From Enhygromyxa salina (lineage in GTDB: Bacteria; Myxococcota_A; Polyangia; Nannocystales; Nannocystaceae), in contig NZ_PVNK01000110.1 in assembly GCF_002994615.1 (NCBI RefSeq), positions 1 through 64,000 of the forward strand: a stretch of DNA of 64,000 nucleotides, written 5' to 3'. Positions 1-9,104 of this stretch are shown in pieces. Numbering within the stretch: the stretch's first letter is position 1; the number at the start of each line of letters is the position of its first letter. The position numbers and the translations under genes were made by a program. The notes under the pieces are model-generated. The model had not been told where the DNA came from and did not search any database. It saw only the letters and a list, made by a program, of their open reading frames with translations.

Positions 1-33
1 GAGCAGATCATCGCGGCGCTCGAGGAGGCGGGG
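1..33. repeat. Left arm of perfect terminal hairpin
   Basis: Bases 1-33 are the exact reverse complement of bases 45-77, with an 11-nt loop at 34-44. The right arm belongs to the reading frame of the flanking gene, so the left arm is probably a fold-back copy of it. A fold-back at the very start of a record often marks a contig end or a chimeric read; a real hairpin cannot be excluded. Confidence 0.85.
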
Positions 34-3000
34 CCGACCGCCGCCCCCGCCTCCTCGAGCGCCGCGATGATCTGCTCGTCGGTCACACCAGGGGTCGCGT
101 GCATGGTCCGGATGACGTTGACGATCTGCTCGCGGCTCAGGCCGTAGCGCGCACCGATGCCCATCAACACGGCCTCGGCGTCGGCCCGGGTCTGTTCGAT
201 ATTCTCCTCGTTCACCGTCGGCGACTCGGGGGGCTCGGCTGGCGGAGGCTCGTCGCCGCCGCTGACCGGAGGCTCGTTGATCAGCAGGCACGCGGGGTTG
301 AAGTCGAGGTCGACCAGCTCGACGCTCGCGCTCGGCTCGCCCCCGTCGAACACCTCGAGGGTGCAGCTCATGATCCGGTCGAGCTGCGGATCGAGGGGCG
401 CGAAGCGGCCGCCGTGGCCGCGGAGTTCGGGACCAAAGCAGCTGGTCGGGGGCATCGCGCCGCCGCCCCCCGCCCCACACTGATTGCTCGTGGCGAGGTC
501 CGAGCGGTTGGTGCCGAGGTGGGTGAAGGGCGAGCCGGGCTGGCCGGGGCGCAGGCTGAGGCCGAGCTCGTTGGGCATCGCCGCGAGCTCCTCGGCGAAC
601 TCGCAGGTCCGCTTGGACTTGCAGGTCCGGTTGTAGAAGTTGAGCTCGATCAGCGCGCAGTCGCCCTCACCGAGGAGCTCGAGGTTGACCATCGCGTCGA
701 GCAGGCCCTCGGGGTAGAGCCCGCTGCGGCGCAGCTTCTCGCGGGCGGTCAGGTCCGGCAGCCAGGCCCCGAGGGTGTCGAGGGTCAGGCCCTGGCCGAG
801 CGCCGAGGACCGGTTGGGCCCCTTGTAGAGCTGGCAGCGGACCGTGCTGCAGGTGTTGGTGTCCTCGGTGTAGAAGGTGTCGAAGTCGGTCCCGTTGGCC
901 GGAAACTCGGGCACGACCACGGTGTTGTCCTCGATCCGAAGCTGGAGCAGGCGCCACCCCTGAGGCTGGGCGAAGTGCTTGACGGCGTCGAACAGCAGCA
1001 GCTCGATCGGCAGCGCCTGATCCCAGACGACCTTGGCGAGCACGGGCTGACCGCGGTCGAGCAGGTCTTGCATGGTCGCGGTCACAGCCTCGACGTAGCC
1101 GGCCTCGAGCCCGACGAGCTCGGCCTCGGACAGGCAGCGCATGCCCTCGACCACACCAGTCAGGGCCGGGAGCGCGGCCCAGATCCGCTCGTCCTCGTCG
1201 TGCTCGCGCAGCGCGTCGTGAAAGCGGCTCAGGTACGATCCCTCGACCCGGACGCTGCCGTCGTCGGCGGTGTAGCGATCGTGGAGCACGGCGTTGTTGC
1301 AGCTGCGGCGCTCGGCGACCGGGCTCGCGGCCAACGCCGGGCTGTAGATGGCCGTGCGGGCGGCGACCACGTGGCCCAGGACCTCCTGCCAGCGCTGCTG
1401 CTCGGCGGTCGTCAGCAGGGTGTCCTCGGCCGGGATCGCGTTGAGCAGCGCGACCGCCTCGGCGTCGATCGTGCTCGCCATGGTCGTGAGCTGCGCCTCG
1501 ACCCAGCTGTGATCGAGGGCCCCGGGGCTCCCGGCCGGCCACGGCTCGAGCCCGGGCAGCGGTTGGATCGGCAGCGGCGGCTCGGTCGGGCTCGGGGTCG
1601 GCGCGGGCGCGACCGGGGGGAAGCGCTCCGGCAAAGCCGCGGCCAGCGTCGGCGAGACCGGGACGGCCTCGCGGATCAAGTAGGCGCGCTGCTGGGCCAG
1701 CCACTGCTGCCGACGGCGCTCGTGGTCGGTCGCCATCATGCTCATGCGCAGCGCCGTCGCGCGCATCCGGTCAACCCGATCCTGCGACGGGAACAGCTCG
1801 ACCAGGCCGTCGGCGCCGACCGTGATCAGGTCTTCGCGTCCGTCACCGGTGACGTCGGCCGTCCAGCAGCGCTCACCCGGATCACAAGGCGAGTCGAGGA
1901 GCACCACGAGGTCGCCGAAGGCCCCGAACTGAGCCGGCCACCAGTGGATCTGCCGGGCCATCGGCGGTTCCCCACACTGCTGCTGATAGTCGCCGCAGCA
2001 ATCACCGTATTGGGTGCATGACTCATCGCACCAGCACGACCCCGCCGAACCGCCGCACACGCCCTCGCAGGTGTCACCGCTGACACAGATCGCTTGATAG
2101 TCGGCGCAACAGTCACCGTATTGGGTGCATGACTCATCGCACCAGCACGACCCCGCAGAGCCCCCGCACGAGCCCGAGCACGAGCTGCTGTCGGGCTCGA
2201 TCGTCTCGGGGAAAGTCGCGATCACGTCGGCCGCCCAGTCGCCGTCGAAGTCACCTAGTTGGCACTCGGCCCCGTCGGGACAGACGAGCCGGGCCGCGGC
2301 GTCGTCGGACCAGATCTGGGCGCTGCCAAACTCGGTCCCGGTCGAGAGCCCGACCCGCGTGACGGGGTAGCCGACCTCGCGGCCAAACTCGACCAGATCT
2401 GCGGCTCCGTCCCCGTCGACATCGCCGAGCCGGCAGATCGAGTCTGCGTTGACACACCACCCGCTGGCCCAGGTGCTGACCTCGGCGCCGGAGCCCTGAC
2501 CGCCGAGGTAGACCCGGACCAGACCGGCGTCGTCGGCCTGGCCCTCGAACGCGACCAGATCGGCGATCCCGTCGCCGCTGACGTCGCCCGCGGTGCAGCT
2601 GTGCTCGGGGCCGCAAAACCCTACCGTCCACTGTTTGGGGGCCTCAAAGCCCTCGGGCAGGCCGTTGGCGACCCAGACTTCGGCCTCGACCCCCGCGGCG
2701 AAACGAACCAGCTCCGGGCGGCCATCGCCCGACAGGTCGACCGCCATGCATGCGTCGCCGTCGTAGCAAAAGTCCTCCGCGACCGGCTCCATCGGGCCAA
2801 AATTCCAGCCGTTGGAGTAGCCAACGGTGACGGTTCCGGGCGCGTCGAAGAGTCCGAAATGGTCGAAGCGAACCAGGTCCTCGCGGCCATCGGCGTTGAC
2901 GTCGATCGTCGTACACCCGGTGCCATCGGGGCACTGCGCGGCGCGGTATGTGGGGTCGCTGGCGAAAGACCGCGCTCCGATGTCGTCGCCGGTCGGCCGT

Positions 3001-3143
3001 GGGCTCGAACGCAGCGTATCAGCGTCGGGCTCCGCCGCCGGATCCGAGGACTGAGGCACGCACCCGACGATCAAGATCGCGAGCGGTAGCCCAACCCATG
3101 GACTTGGAGCAGTTCGAATGGCATGGCGAGTCGTTTTCGTCAT
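1..3143 (-). CDS. Secreted FG-GAP/somatomedin-B-like lipoprotein (3' end cut by window edge)
   Basis: Probable extracellular or surface lipoprotein of unknown role. The frame is open from the ATG at 3143 to the window edge, more than 1,040 codons. The N-terminus is a signal peptide with a lipobox ending LIVGC (Cys about 28). About six FG-GAP/VCBS-like calcium-binding repeats follow (DVNADGREDL, DLSGDGRPEL, DVSGDGIADL, DVDGDGAADL and similar) within residues 75-450. Two tandem cysteine-rich modules near residues 317-391 fit somatomedin B (CWCDESCTQYGDCC in both). After residue 470 comes a Pro-rich linker and a long helical region I do not recognise. The last codons, past base 77, read through the terminal hairpin and should not be trusted. 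FG-GAP proteins are often adhesins or integrin-like; the function here is not shown. Confidence 0.8.
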   Translation of the reverse strand, partial: MTKTTRHAIRTAPSPWVGLPLAILIVGCVPQSSDPAAEPDADTLRSSPRPTGDDIGARSFASDPTYRAAQCPDGTGCTTIDVNADGREDLVRFDHFGLFDAPGTVTVGYSNGWNFGPMEPVAEDFCYDGDACMAVDLSGDGRPELVRFAAGVEAEVWVANGLPEGFEAPKQWTVGFCGPEHSCTAGDVSGDGIADLVAFEGQADDAGLVRVYLGGQGSGAEVSTWASGWCVNADSICRLGDVDGDGAADLVEFGREVGYPVTRVGLSTGTEFGSAQIWSDDAAARLVCPDGAECQLGDFDGDWAADVIATFPETIEPDSSSCSGSCGGSAGSCWCDESCTQYGDCCADYQAICVSGDTCEGVCGGSAGSCWCDESCTQYGDCCGDYQQQCGEPPMARQIHWWPAQFGAFGDLVVLLDSPCDPGERCWTADVTGDGREDLITVGADGLVELFPSQDRVDRMRATALRMSMMATDHERRRQQWLAQQRAYLIREAVPVSPTLAAALPERFPPVAPAPTPSPTEPPLPIQPLPGLEPWPAGSPGALDHSWVEAQLTTMASTIDAEAVALLNAIPAEDTLLTTAEQQRWQEVLGHVVAARTAIYSPALAASPVAERRSCNNAVLHDRYTADDGSVRVEGSYLSRFHDALREHDEDERIWAALPALTGVVEGMRCLSEAELVGLEAGYVEAVTATMQDLLDRGQPVLAKVVWDQALPIELLLFDAVKHFAQPQGWRLLQLRIEDNTVVVPEFPANGTDFDTFYTEDTNTCSTVRCQLYKGPNRSSALGQGLTLDTLGAWLPDLTAREKLRRSGLYPEGLLDAMVNLELLGEGDCALIELNFYNRTCKSKRTCEFAEELAAMPNELGLSLRPGQPGSPFTHLGTNRSDLATSNQCGAGGGGAMPPTSCFGPELRGHGGRFAPLDPQLDRIMSCTLEVFDGGEPSASVELVDLDFNPACLLINEPPVSGGDEPPPAEPPESPTVNEENIEQTRADAEAVLMGIGARYGLSREQIVNVIRTMHATPGVTDEQIIAALEEAGAAVGPASSSAAMIC
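1972..2195 (-). repeat. Tandem direct repeat encoding two somatomedin-B-like modules
   Basis: Two adjacent segments (about 2085-2195 and 1972-2076) encode nearly the same cysteine-rich module. Within them 2006-2043 and 2119-2156 are identical or nearly so at the DNA level, which implies a recent intragenic duplication. Each module has eight cysteines with the CxCxxxC and adjacent CC pattern typical of somatomedin B. Confidence 0.7.
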
Positions 3144-3231
3144 TGCGAGGAGGGCCGATGCACGACGACCGCGAGCGTTCCCGTGCGTTATCGTGAGCTC
3201 ACTCTCGGACCTAGGGCTGCGTGTCGCGCGT

Positions 3232-3260
3232 GTGACCTGTGACCGGTGACCGGTGACCGG
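3232..3260. repeat. Short tandem repeat upstream of kinase gene
   Basis: A run of the 7-mer GACCGGT in about three units, preceded by the variant GACCTGT, lies just upstream of the kinase start. A similar decayed motif (repeated ACCGAGA, then TGACCGG) lies after the gene near 6178-6202. No function is evident. Confidence 0.55.
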
Positions 3261-3275
3261 GTTATCCCCTCAACC

Positions 3276-6137
3276 ATGGACTCGATCATTGCGAAAGCGA
3301 TGAGGGCTGGGCGCCTGCGCCCCGATCCTCTCGACCGCGAGCAGGTCGCCGCCGAGGTTGGCGCGGTCCTGTTCGGGGTCGACTCGCCGGTCTCGGTCGG
3401 TCGCTTCGAGGTCGAGTCGCGGATCGGCTCGGGCGGGATGGGCGTCGTCTACCGAGGCTACGATCCCGAGCTCGATCGGCGCGTCGCGATCAAGCTCGTG
3501 GATCTGCGCCGGGTCGGAGCCAACACCGACGAGGCCCGGACGCGCTCGAGTAGCGAGGCGCGGGCGCTCGCGCGCTTGAAGCACCCCAACGTGGTCGCGG
3601 TTCACGACGTCGGAGTGCTCGACAGCGATCGCCTGCATCCGCGGCTCTACCTGGTCATGGAGCACGTCGACGGGCCGACGCTGCGCGAGTGGATGACCGT
3701 GACCCGGCCCCTGGCCGAGCGGATGAAGATCTTGGTCGAGAGCGGTCGCGGGCTCGCGGCCTGCCACGCCGCCGAGCTGGTCCACGGTGACTTCAAGCCC
3801 GAGAACATCCTCATCGGCGCCGACGGGCGGGCGCGAGTCGCTGATTTTGGTCTGGCCCTGCCGGTCTTCGCGCTCGATCACCCCGCGGCTCGCCCCCAAG
3901 AGCGCGGCGAGACCCGCCCCCTCGCGCCCGAAGGGCTCGCCGACACCGCCGAGTCCGACCAGTACTCGACCCAGCCCGACTTCACGCTCAGCGGGGTGTT
4001 TGGGACTCCGGCCTACATCGCGCCCGAGCAGTTTCGTGGTCAAAAGGTCGACGCGCGCGCCGATCAATTCAGCTTTTGTGTCGTCGCCTGCGAGCTGATC
4101 TACGGTCAGCGCCCCTTCGCGGGCGTCAGCCTCGCGACCCTCGCCGCGGCCGCGCAGGCTGGCGAGCTGGTCGAGCTCGACCTCGATCGCGCGCCGCGAT
4201 CGATCTGGGCGGTGATCCGAAAGGGTCTCGCGCCCGCCCCCGACGATCGCTTTGCGAGCATGGATGAGCTGCTCGCGGCCCTCGACGCAGCGCTGGCCGA
4301 GCCGGTCCGCCGGCGGCGAGTCGCGATCGCGGCCGGGCTCAGTCTCATGTTGCTCGCCGCGGGTGGCTTCGTCGCCCGCGCCTGGCAGCTCGGCTCCGCG
4401 GGGCCCGAGCTCGCCCCCCAACCCAGCTGCGTGGCCGCCGAAGACCGGATCGTCACGGTCTGGCAACCCGAGCGGATCGACACGATCACCGCCCGGCTCG
4501 CCGACGCCGAGCGCCTCGGCGGGGCCTCGGCCGCGCTCGTCACCGCGCAGATCAACACCTACGTCGACAGCTGGGCCAGCGCGTGGACCCAAGCTTGCGA
4601 CCCCGGTCAGACCGCCGCGTCCCGCGAGCGGATGCACGCGTGTCTCGACGGGCGGCTGCTCGAGCTCGGCGCGGTCCTCGATGTCCTCGATGACCCGCCC
4701 GCGCAGCTGAGCGCGCCGCTCGCAACCCTCAGCACGCTGACCCCGGTTGCGACCTGCCTCGACGCCGACGACCTCGACGCCGAGCGTCCGGTCCCGCCCG
4801 CGCCCGAGCTCCGGCGCGCGGTCGAGCAGGTTCGCAATCAGCTGCTGTCGGCCTCGTACATCGCCGCCAACGGGGCCGATCACGACCGGGCCCTGGCCCT
4901 GGCCCGCGAAGGGCTGAAGCAGGCGACCGAGCTCGGCTTCAGGCCGCTCGAGGCCGAGGCCGAGCTTCAGCTCGGCCGCGCCTTGTGGCACGCCGACGAG
5001 TTCGACGCCGCCGCGGACATGATCGAGCGTGCCCACCGCAGCGCCCAGGCGGCTCGCCACGCGACCGCGCTCGCCGACGCGGCCCTGACCCGGGTTCAGA
5101 TCGCCTACCAGGTCGCCGACTTCCCCGCGGCTCGGACGTGGCTGCTCGACGCCACCGCGGCGATCGAGGCGACCGGCGGCGACGGCGATCGGAGCGTCCA
5201 GCTGCACGTGGCCGAGTGCATGTTGGAGATGATGGCGGGCGCCTACCTCCGGGCGGTCGAGCCCTGCGAGGTCGCCCAGGGCTTGATCGACGGCGGCGTC
5301 CCGGTCGACGCGAAGACCCAGCTCTCGGTCGTCGCCAACCTCGCGACCGCGGAGCTCAGCGCGGGCTTGCTCGACCGCGCCGACACGCACTTCGCCGAGA
5401 GCGTCGCCGTGCTCCACGCGCGCTTCGGGCCAAACCACATCAAGCTCGCGACCTTGACCCTCAACTGGGGACACGTCGCCTTCGAGCAGGGCGACTACGA
5501 GCTCGCCCGGTCGCGCTACCAGACCGCGCTCGACCAGCTCGAGCGGCTCGGCAACGCCGACAGCTCGACCGCCCACGCGGTCCTCGTCGGGCTTGGCGAC
5601 GCCGAGCTCGAGCTCGGAGATCTCGACCAAGCCGAGGCAGCCTACGCCGAGGCCGCGTCGATCGGCGCGCGAACTGGCGACTACTGGGGCGCTCACTCGG
5701 GCCAAAATGGCCTCGGCCGGGTCGCGCTCGCGCGCGGGGATCACCGCGCGGCTCTGGCGATCTGGTCGGCCCAGCTCGACCAGGCCACCGAGCAACTCGA
5801 CGCGCACCACCCGTGGCGGATCGACCTCGAGGTCAACGTCGCCCAGGCTCAGATCCTGGTCGGCCGCGAGCAGCTTGGCTTCGCCGCGCTCGATGCAGCG
5901 ATCGCCAAGCTCGAGGCCCGCTTTGGTCCCGAGCACCGCGAGCTCATCGACGATCTACAGGTTCGGGCGTGGGTGGCTCGGCACACGGGTCGCTGGCGGA
6001 CCTGCGTCGCCGACCTTGGCCGCGCGGCCGCGATCGAAGCCCGTGAGCATGGCCCGAGCTCGGCGAGGCTCGCCAGCATCCACGCCGAGCTCGACGCGTG
6101 CGAGCGTCGGGTGCCCGCTCAGGGCCGATCTCGCTGA
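3276..6137 (+). CDS. Serine/threonine protein kinase with TPR sensor region
   Basis: Predicted membrane-anchored Hanks-type kinase that phosphorylates Ser/Thr of unknown partners. In order: a glycine-rich loop GSGGMGVVYRG near residue 50, the ATP lysine in VAIKLVDL, a catalytic loop HGDFKPENIL (HGD replacing HRD), the DFG of DFGLALP and the GTPAYIAPEQF activation segment. One membrane helix follows near residues 345-365, then about 550 residues of helical repeats, including recognisable TPR units at roughly 500-850. Start: the ATG at 3276 is preferred to a GTG at 3246 because the latter falls within the tandem repeat. The gene stands alone, divergent from the FG-GAP gene and convergent with the LysR gene. 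Kinase-TPR fusions are common in myxobacteria; the ligand of the TPR part is unknown. Confidence 0.92.
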   Translation: MDSIIAKAMRAGRLRPDPLDREQVAAEVGAVLFGVDSPVSVGRFEVESRIGSGGMGVVYRGYDPELDRRVAIKLVDLRRVGANTDEARTRSSSEARALARLKHPNVVAVHDVGVLDSDRLHPRLYLVMEHVDGPTLREWMTVTRPLAERMKILVESGRGLAACHAAELVHGDFKPENILIGADGRARVADFGLALPVFALDHPAARPQERGETRPLAPEGLADTAESDQYSTQPDFTLSGVFGTPAYIAPEQFRGQKVDARADQFSFCVVACELIYGQRPFAGVSLATLAAAAQAGELVELDLDRAPRSIWAVIRKGLAPAPDDRFASMDELLAALDAALAEPVRRRRVAIAAGLSLMLLAAGGFVARAWQLGSAGPELAPQPSCVAAEDRIVTVWQPERIDTITARLADAERLGGASAALVTAQINTYVDSWASAWTQACDPGQTAASRERMHACLDGRLLELGAVLDVLDDPPAQLSAPLATLSTLTPVATCLDADDLDAERPVPPAPELRRAVEQVRNQLLSASYIAANGADHDRALALAREGLKQATELGFRPLEAEAELQLGRALWHADEFDAAADMIERAHRSAQAARHATALADAALTRVQIAYQVADFPAARTWLLDATAAIEATGGDGDRSVQLHVAECMLEMMAGAYLRAVEPCEVAQGLIDGGVPVDAKTQLSVVANLATAELSAGLLDRADTHFAESVAVLHARFGPNHIKLATLTLNWGHVAFEQGDYELARSRYQTALDQLERLGNADSSTAHAVLVGLGDAELELGDLDQAEAAYAEAASIGARTGDYWGAHSGQNGLGRVALARGDHRAALAIWSAQLDQATEQLDAHHPWRIDLEVNVAQAQILVGREQLGFAALDAAIAKLEARFGPEHRELIDDLQVRAWVARHTGRWRTCVADLGRAAAIEAREHGPSSARLASIHAELDACERRVPAQGRSR

Positions 6138-6145
6138 CTCGGGGC

Positions 6146-6159
6146 GGGCGTCCACGCCC
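6146..6159. terminator. Small GC hairpin in convergent gap
   Basis: GGGCG-TCCA-CGCCC can pair in the 74-bp gap between the convergent kinase and LysR genes. The stem is short and has no T tract, so the assignment is weak. Confidence 0.3.
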
Positions 6160-6211
6160 ACCGCCGTCGTCTTCCTGACCGAGAACCGAGAACCTTTGAC
6201 CGGGCGGCGGG

Positions 6212-7093
6212 TCAGCGGACCACGAACACGGCATCGAGGGCCGCCTGCATCCGATCCAGGAGCGCAGCCGCGCCCGGCTCCATCCGACTCGGCAGGGGCG
6301 TGAGCGACCGCGTCTCGATGACCGCGTCGAACGCCTCGGGCAGCACGTCGACCAGGCGACCGATGCCCGGATCATCCGGGACCGCGCCCGTGATCCCCAA
6401 GAGCAGCCCTTCGCCCCGGGCAGCGGCCGCGCGCAGCAACAGCTGATCGTTCGACGTCAGCTTCGGCTGGGGCAGCCATGACAGATCGACCCCGGCCATG
6501 GCGTCCAGCGCTGGCCGCCACACGAGCACCGGGTGCTGGGCCACCGCGCTGAGATCAGCCGGGACGCCGTGCTTGGCGAGGAACTCAGGCGACGCCACGA
6601 GCCCGATGTCATGGCGCATCATGAGCCGCCCATAGCCCTGCCCGCTCAGCGGCGGTCGGCCAAAGTACACCATCAGATCGAAGGGATCGTTGAGATGTGC
6701 GAGGGGCGACTCCACCTCGCGAATCTCGAGCGACAGTTCGGGCAGCGCGGCCCAGATAACCTGAAGAATGACGTGCCTCGAGACGGCCGGGAGGCCGACG
6801 GGGTGCACGATCCTCAGCCGCATGTAGGTCGCGGTAGGCGCGCCCGTGAGCCGGTCACGCAGTTGCTGGATCGAGTCGAGCAGCGCGGGCCCCTCTCGCG
6901 CCAGCGTCTGTCCGGCGTGGGTGAGCCGCACGCCCCGCGACTCGTAGACCAGCAGCGCCACACCCACCGCGGACTCGAGCTCGTCGAGGCGGCGGCGCAG
7001 CGTGCTCCGCGACCGCCCGGATGCCCGCGCGACCGCGCTGATCGATCCGCCCTTGGCGACCTCGATCAGGATACCCAACGCTTCAACGTCCAT
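6212..7093 (-). CDS. LysR-family transcriptional regulator
   Basis: DNA-binding regulator of 293 residues, the usual LysR length. The N-terminal winged helix-turn-helix covers about residues 1-60 (ISAVARASGRSRSTLRRRLDELE), followed by a substrate-binding domain starting near residue 90. Start: the ATG at 7093 has an AAGGGGAG ribosome-binding site at ideal distance and begins with the typical MDVEAL helix; an upstream ATG at 7120 would add nine residues and overlap the operator-like repeats. It is divergent from the RoxA-like gene at 7248, the classic arrangement for a LysR protein and its target. Inference: it controls the dihaem lipoprotein gene and itself. The inducer is unknown. Confidence 0.92.
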   Translation of the reverse strand: MDVEALGILIEVAKGGSISAVARASGRSRSTLRRRLDELESAVGVALLVYESRGVRLTHAGQTLAREGPALLDSIQQLRDRLTGAPTATYMRLRIVHPVGLPAVSRHVILQVIWAALPELSLEIREVESPLAHLNDPFDLMVYFGRPPLSGQGYGRLMMRHDIGLVASPEFLAKHGVPADLSAVAQHPVLVWRPALDAMAGVDLSWLPQPKLTSNDQLLLRAAAARGEGLLLGITGAVPDDPGIGRLVDVLPEAFDAVIETRSLTPLPSRMEPGAAALLDRMQAALDAVFVVR

Positions 7094-7112
7094 CCGCTCC
7101 CCTTCAGCGCGA

Positions 7113-7147
7113 GCGGACATGTTCGACGCGCGGACACCCGATGTCCA
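7113..7147. promoter_or_regulatory. Candidate LysR operator
   Basis: Four half-sites of GGACA/TGTYC lie at 7115-7119, 7120-7124, 7132-7136 and 7142-7146. They form overlapping dyads, including a perfect GGACA-N5-TGTCC and a TGT-N11-ACA arrangement (7120-7136) that fits the T-N11-A LysR box. They sit in the divergent region just upstream of the LysR start. Confidence 0.5.
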
Positions 7148-7247
7148 CCGTTGGGCACCCAGCGTTGATCGATGACCGCTAGCATCGCGGCACAGCACAG
7201 GCATCGGCGCAAACGCGCGGATCGGGTCAACACAAAGGGAGAACATC

Positions 7248-9029
7248 ATGAGTGAGAGCACCTACATCGGCCACGTCAGTACCCCGCTCGAGCGAGCGTC
7301 GATCGCGCTCGGTACCTTGTTGCTCTCCGCCTGCCCTGCGACCGCCCCCGTCCCGTCCACTGCGCTTCCCCCGCCGATCCGGCCCGTCGCCGAGACCGTC
7401 GACCAGCGCGGCGGGCTCGCGATCGCGGACGATCCCTTTGGAGATCACGCTCAGCGAGTCGTCTACCTCGATCAGAACTGGAGCCCGTTCGAGACGCTGT
7501 GGTTCTACTTCGCCGATCAGGGGTCGACCCTGCTGCCCTACGCCACGCTCGTGCACCTCGAGCAGCCCGACAGCATGGCCAAGTTCATCGCGCCCGCGAA
7601 CATGGCGCGCTATCGATTCCTCACCCAAAAGCGCACGCCGAACAACCCCGACGCGCTCCCGGTGGGCTTCGCCCGACACTCGGTCAAGGGCGGCGAGGAT
7701 ATGGTGGGGCTGACATGCGCGGGCTGTCACACCGGCCAGTTCGTCTATGACGGCAACGCCATTCGCGTCGACGGCGCGCCCGCGCTCATCGATCTCTACG
7801 GCTTCCTCGCGGGCATCGAAGCCGCGATGACGGCCACCTTGGCCGATGAGGCGAAGCTGGAACGCTTCGCCGCCGCGACCGAGGCCAAGGACACCGCCAC
7901 CGCCCGCGCCAGCCTTCAGCGCGACCTCACCTGGCTGCGCGACTACATCTCGACGAGCACCTCATCGACCGCGCCTGGCTTGGGGCGCGTCGACGCCATC
8001 GGCCTGATCTTCAACCAGGTCATCCGCATGACGAGCGGGTCTCAAAACTCCCTCGATCCCAACGCCCCGACCAGCTACCCCCTGCTCTGGGACGCCCCCC
8101 GACATGACTACGTGCAGTGGACCGGCTTCTCGTCCAACGCCGAGGCCGGATCGTTGGGCCGCAACACCGGCGAGGTGATCGGCGTGTTCGGCGACGTGGA
8201 CGTGGTCAAATACGACACCGAAGAGGCCGCCCAGGCGGGCTACGCCTCATCGGTGCAGGGCCACGAGCTGGTCGCGATGGAAGAGTCGCTGCGCAGCCTC
8301 ACCTCGCCGCAATGGCCGGACACCATCTTGCCGGCCGTCGACTCTGCCCTCGCCAAGCAAGGCGCCGCCATCTACACCGAGACCTGCGCGGGGTGTCACG
8401 CGCCCATCGTGCGCGACGATCCGCGGCGCAGCGTCGTCGCCCAGGTGTATGGGGTCGACAAGGTCGGCACCGATCCCCTCGCGGCGACCAACCTGGTCAC
8501 CGCCCGTGCACCGACCGGGAAGCTCGAGGGGGCGTGGCGGGCCGACGGCCAGGCGGGTCACTATGGCGCCACCGAGTCGGTCAACACGCTGGTGAGCGAC
8601 CTGGTGAGCGGCGCCCTGCGGCAGAACAAGGCGGCGGCCCTCAAGGCGGTGACCAACGCGAAACTGCACGGGCAGGACTCCTCGCAGAAGCAGGGCGACT
8701 ACCCCGCGGCGACGGACGAGAACCCGAGGGCCGATATGCTGGCCTACAAGGCGCGCCCGCTCAACGGCATCTGGGCCGCGTCCCCCTACCTGCACAACGG
8801 CTCGGTGCCCACCTTGTATGACCTGCTGCTGCCGCCCGCCGAGCGCCCGACCACCTTCACCGTCGGTCGCTGGACCTACGATCCCAAGAAGGTGGGCTAC
8901 GTGACCGAGGGCGGGCCCTTCACCTTCGACACCCGCACACCGGGCAACCGCAACATCGGCCATGAGTACGGCACGACGCTGTCGGACGCCGATCGCTGGG
9001 CGCTCGTCGAGTACCTCAAGACTCTCTAG
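7248..9029 (+). CDS. RoxA-like dihaem cytochrome c lipoprotein (oxygenase/peroxidase family)
   Basis: Predicted exported dihaem c-type cytochrome of 593 residues. Two haem-binding CAGCH motifs lie near residues 157 and 382. The C-terminal region has ARPLNGIWAASPYLHNGSVP, a block typical of the RoxA/RoxB rubber oxygenase branch of the MauG/dihaem peroxidase superfamily. The N-terminus carries a lipobox-like LLLSAC, so the protein is probably a lipoprotein, unlike classic soluble RoxA. The ATG at 7248 follows an AAAGGGAG ribosome-binding site. It is divergent from a LysR gene. RoxA cleaves polyisoprene with oxygen; homologues of unknown substrate are frequent in myxobacteria, so I call the family, not the substrate. 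It is about 100 residues shorter than the RoxA length I recall. Confidence 0.82.
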   Translation: MSESTYIGHVSTPLERASIALGTLLLSACPATAPVPSTALPPPIRPVAETVDQRGGLAIADDPFGDHAQRVVYLDQNWSPFETLWFYFADQGSTLLPYATLVHLEQPDSMAKFIAPANMARYRFLTQKRTPNNPDALPVGFARHSVKGGEDMVGLTCAGCHTGQFVYDGNAIRVDGAPALIDLYGFLAGIEAAMTATLADEAKLERFAAATEAKDTATARASLQRDLTWLRDYISTSTSSTAPGLGRVDAIGLIFNQVIRMTSGSQNSLDPNAPTSYPLLWDAPRHDYVQWTGFSSNAEAGSLGRNTGEVIGVFGDVDVVKYDTEEAAQAGYASSVQGHELVAMEESLRSLTSPQWPDTILPAVDSALAKQGAAIYTETCAGCHAPIVRDDPRRSVVAQVYGVDKVGTDPLAATNLVTARAPTGKLEGAWRADGQAGHYGATESVNTLVSDLVSGALRQNKAAALKAVTNAKLHGQDSSQKQGDYPAATDENPRADMLAYKARPLNGIWAASPYLHNGSVPTLYDLLLPPAERPTTFTVGRWTYDPKKVGYVTEGGPFTFDTRTPGNRNIGHEYGTTLSDADRWALVEYLKTL

Positions 9030-9104
9030 CCCCGACCGCCGACCCCAGCAGCGGCGCGCCGCCCCCCCCCGCCGCGCGGGCGCCTGCGCGCGTCGGATGC
9101 CTGC

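Noticed and set aside
1..77. Telomere or replication origin hairpin
   Set aside because: One arm is plain coding sequence and nothing else supports an origin or linear end; an assembly fold-back is simpler.
99..2021. 640-codon plus-strand frame over the FG-GAP gene
   Set aside because: It is the exact antisense frame of the minus-strand secreted protein, whose FG-GAP and somatomedin motifs are unmistakable.
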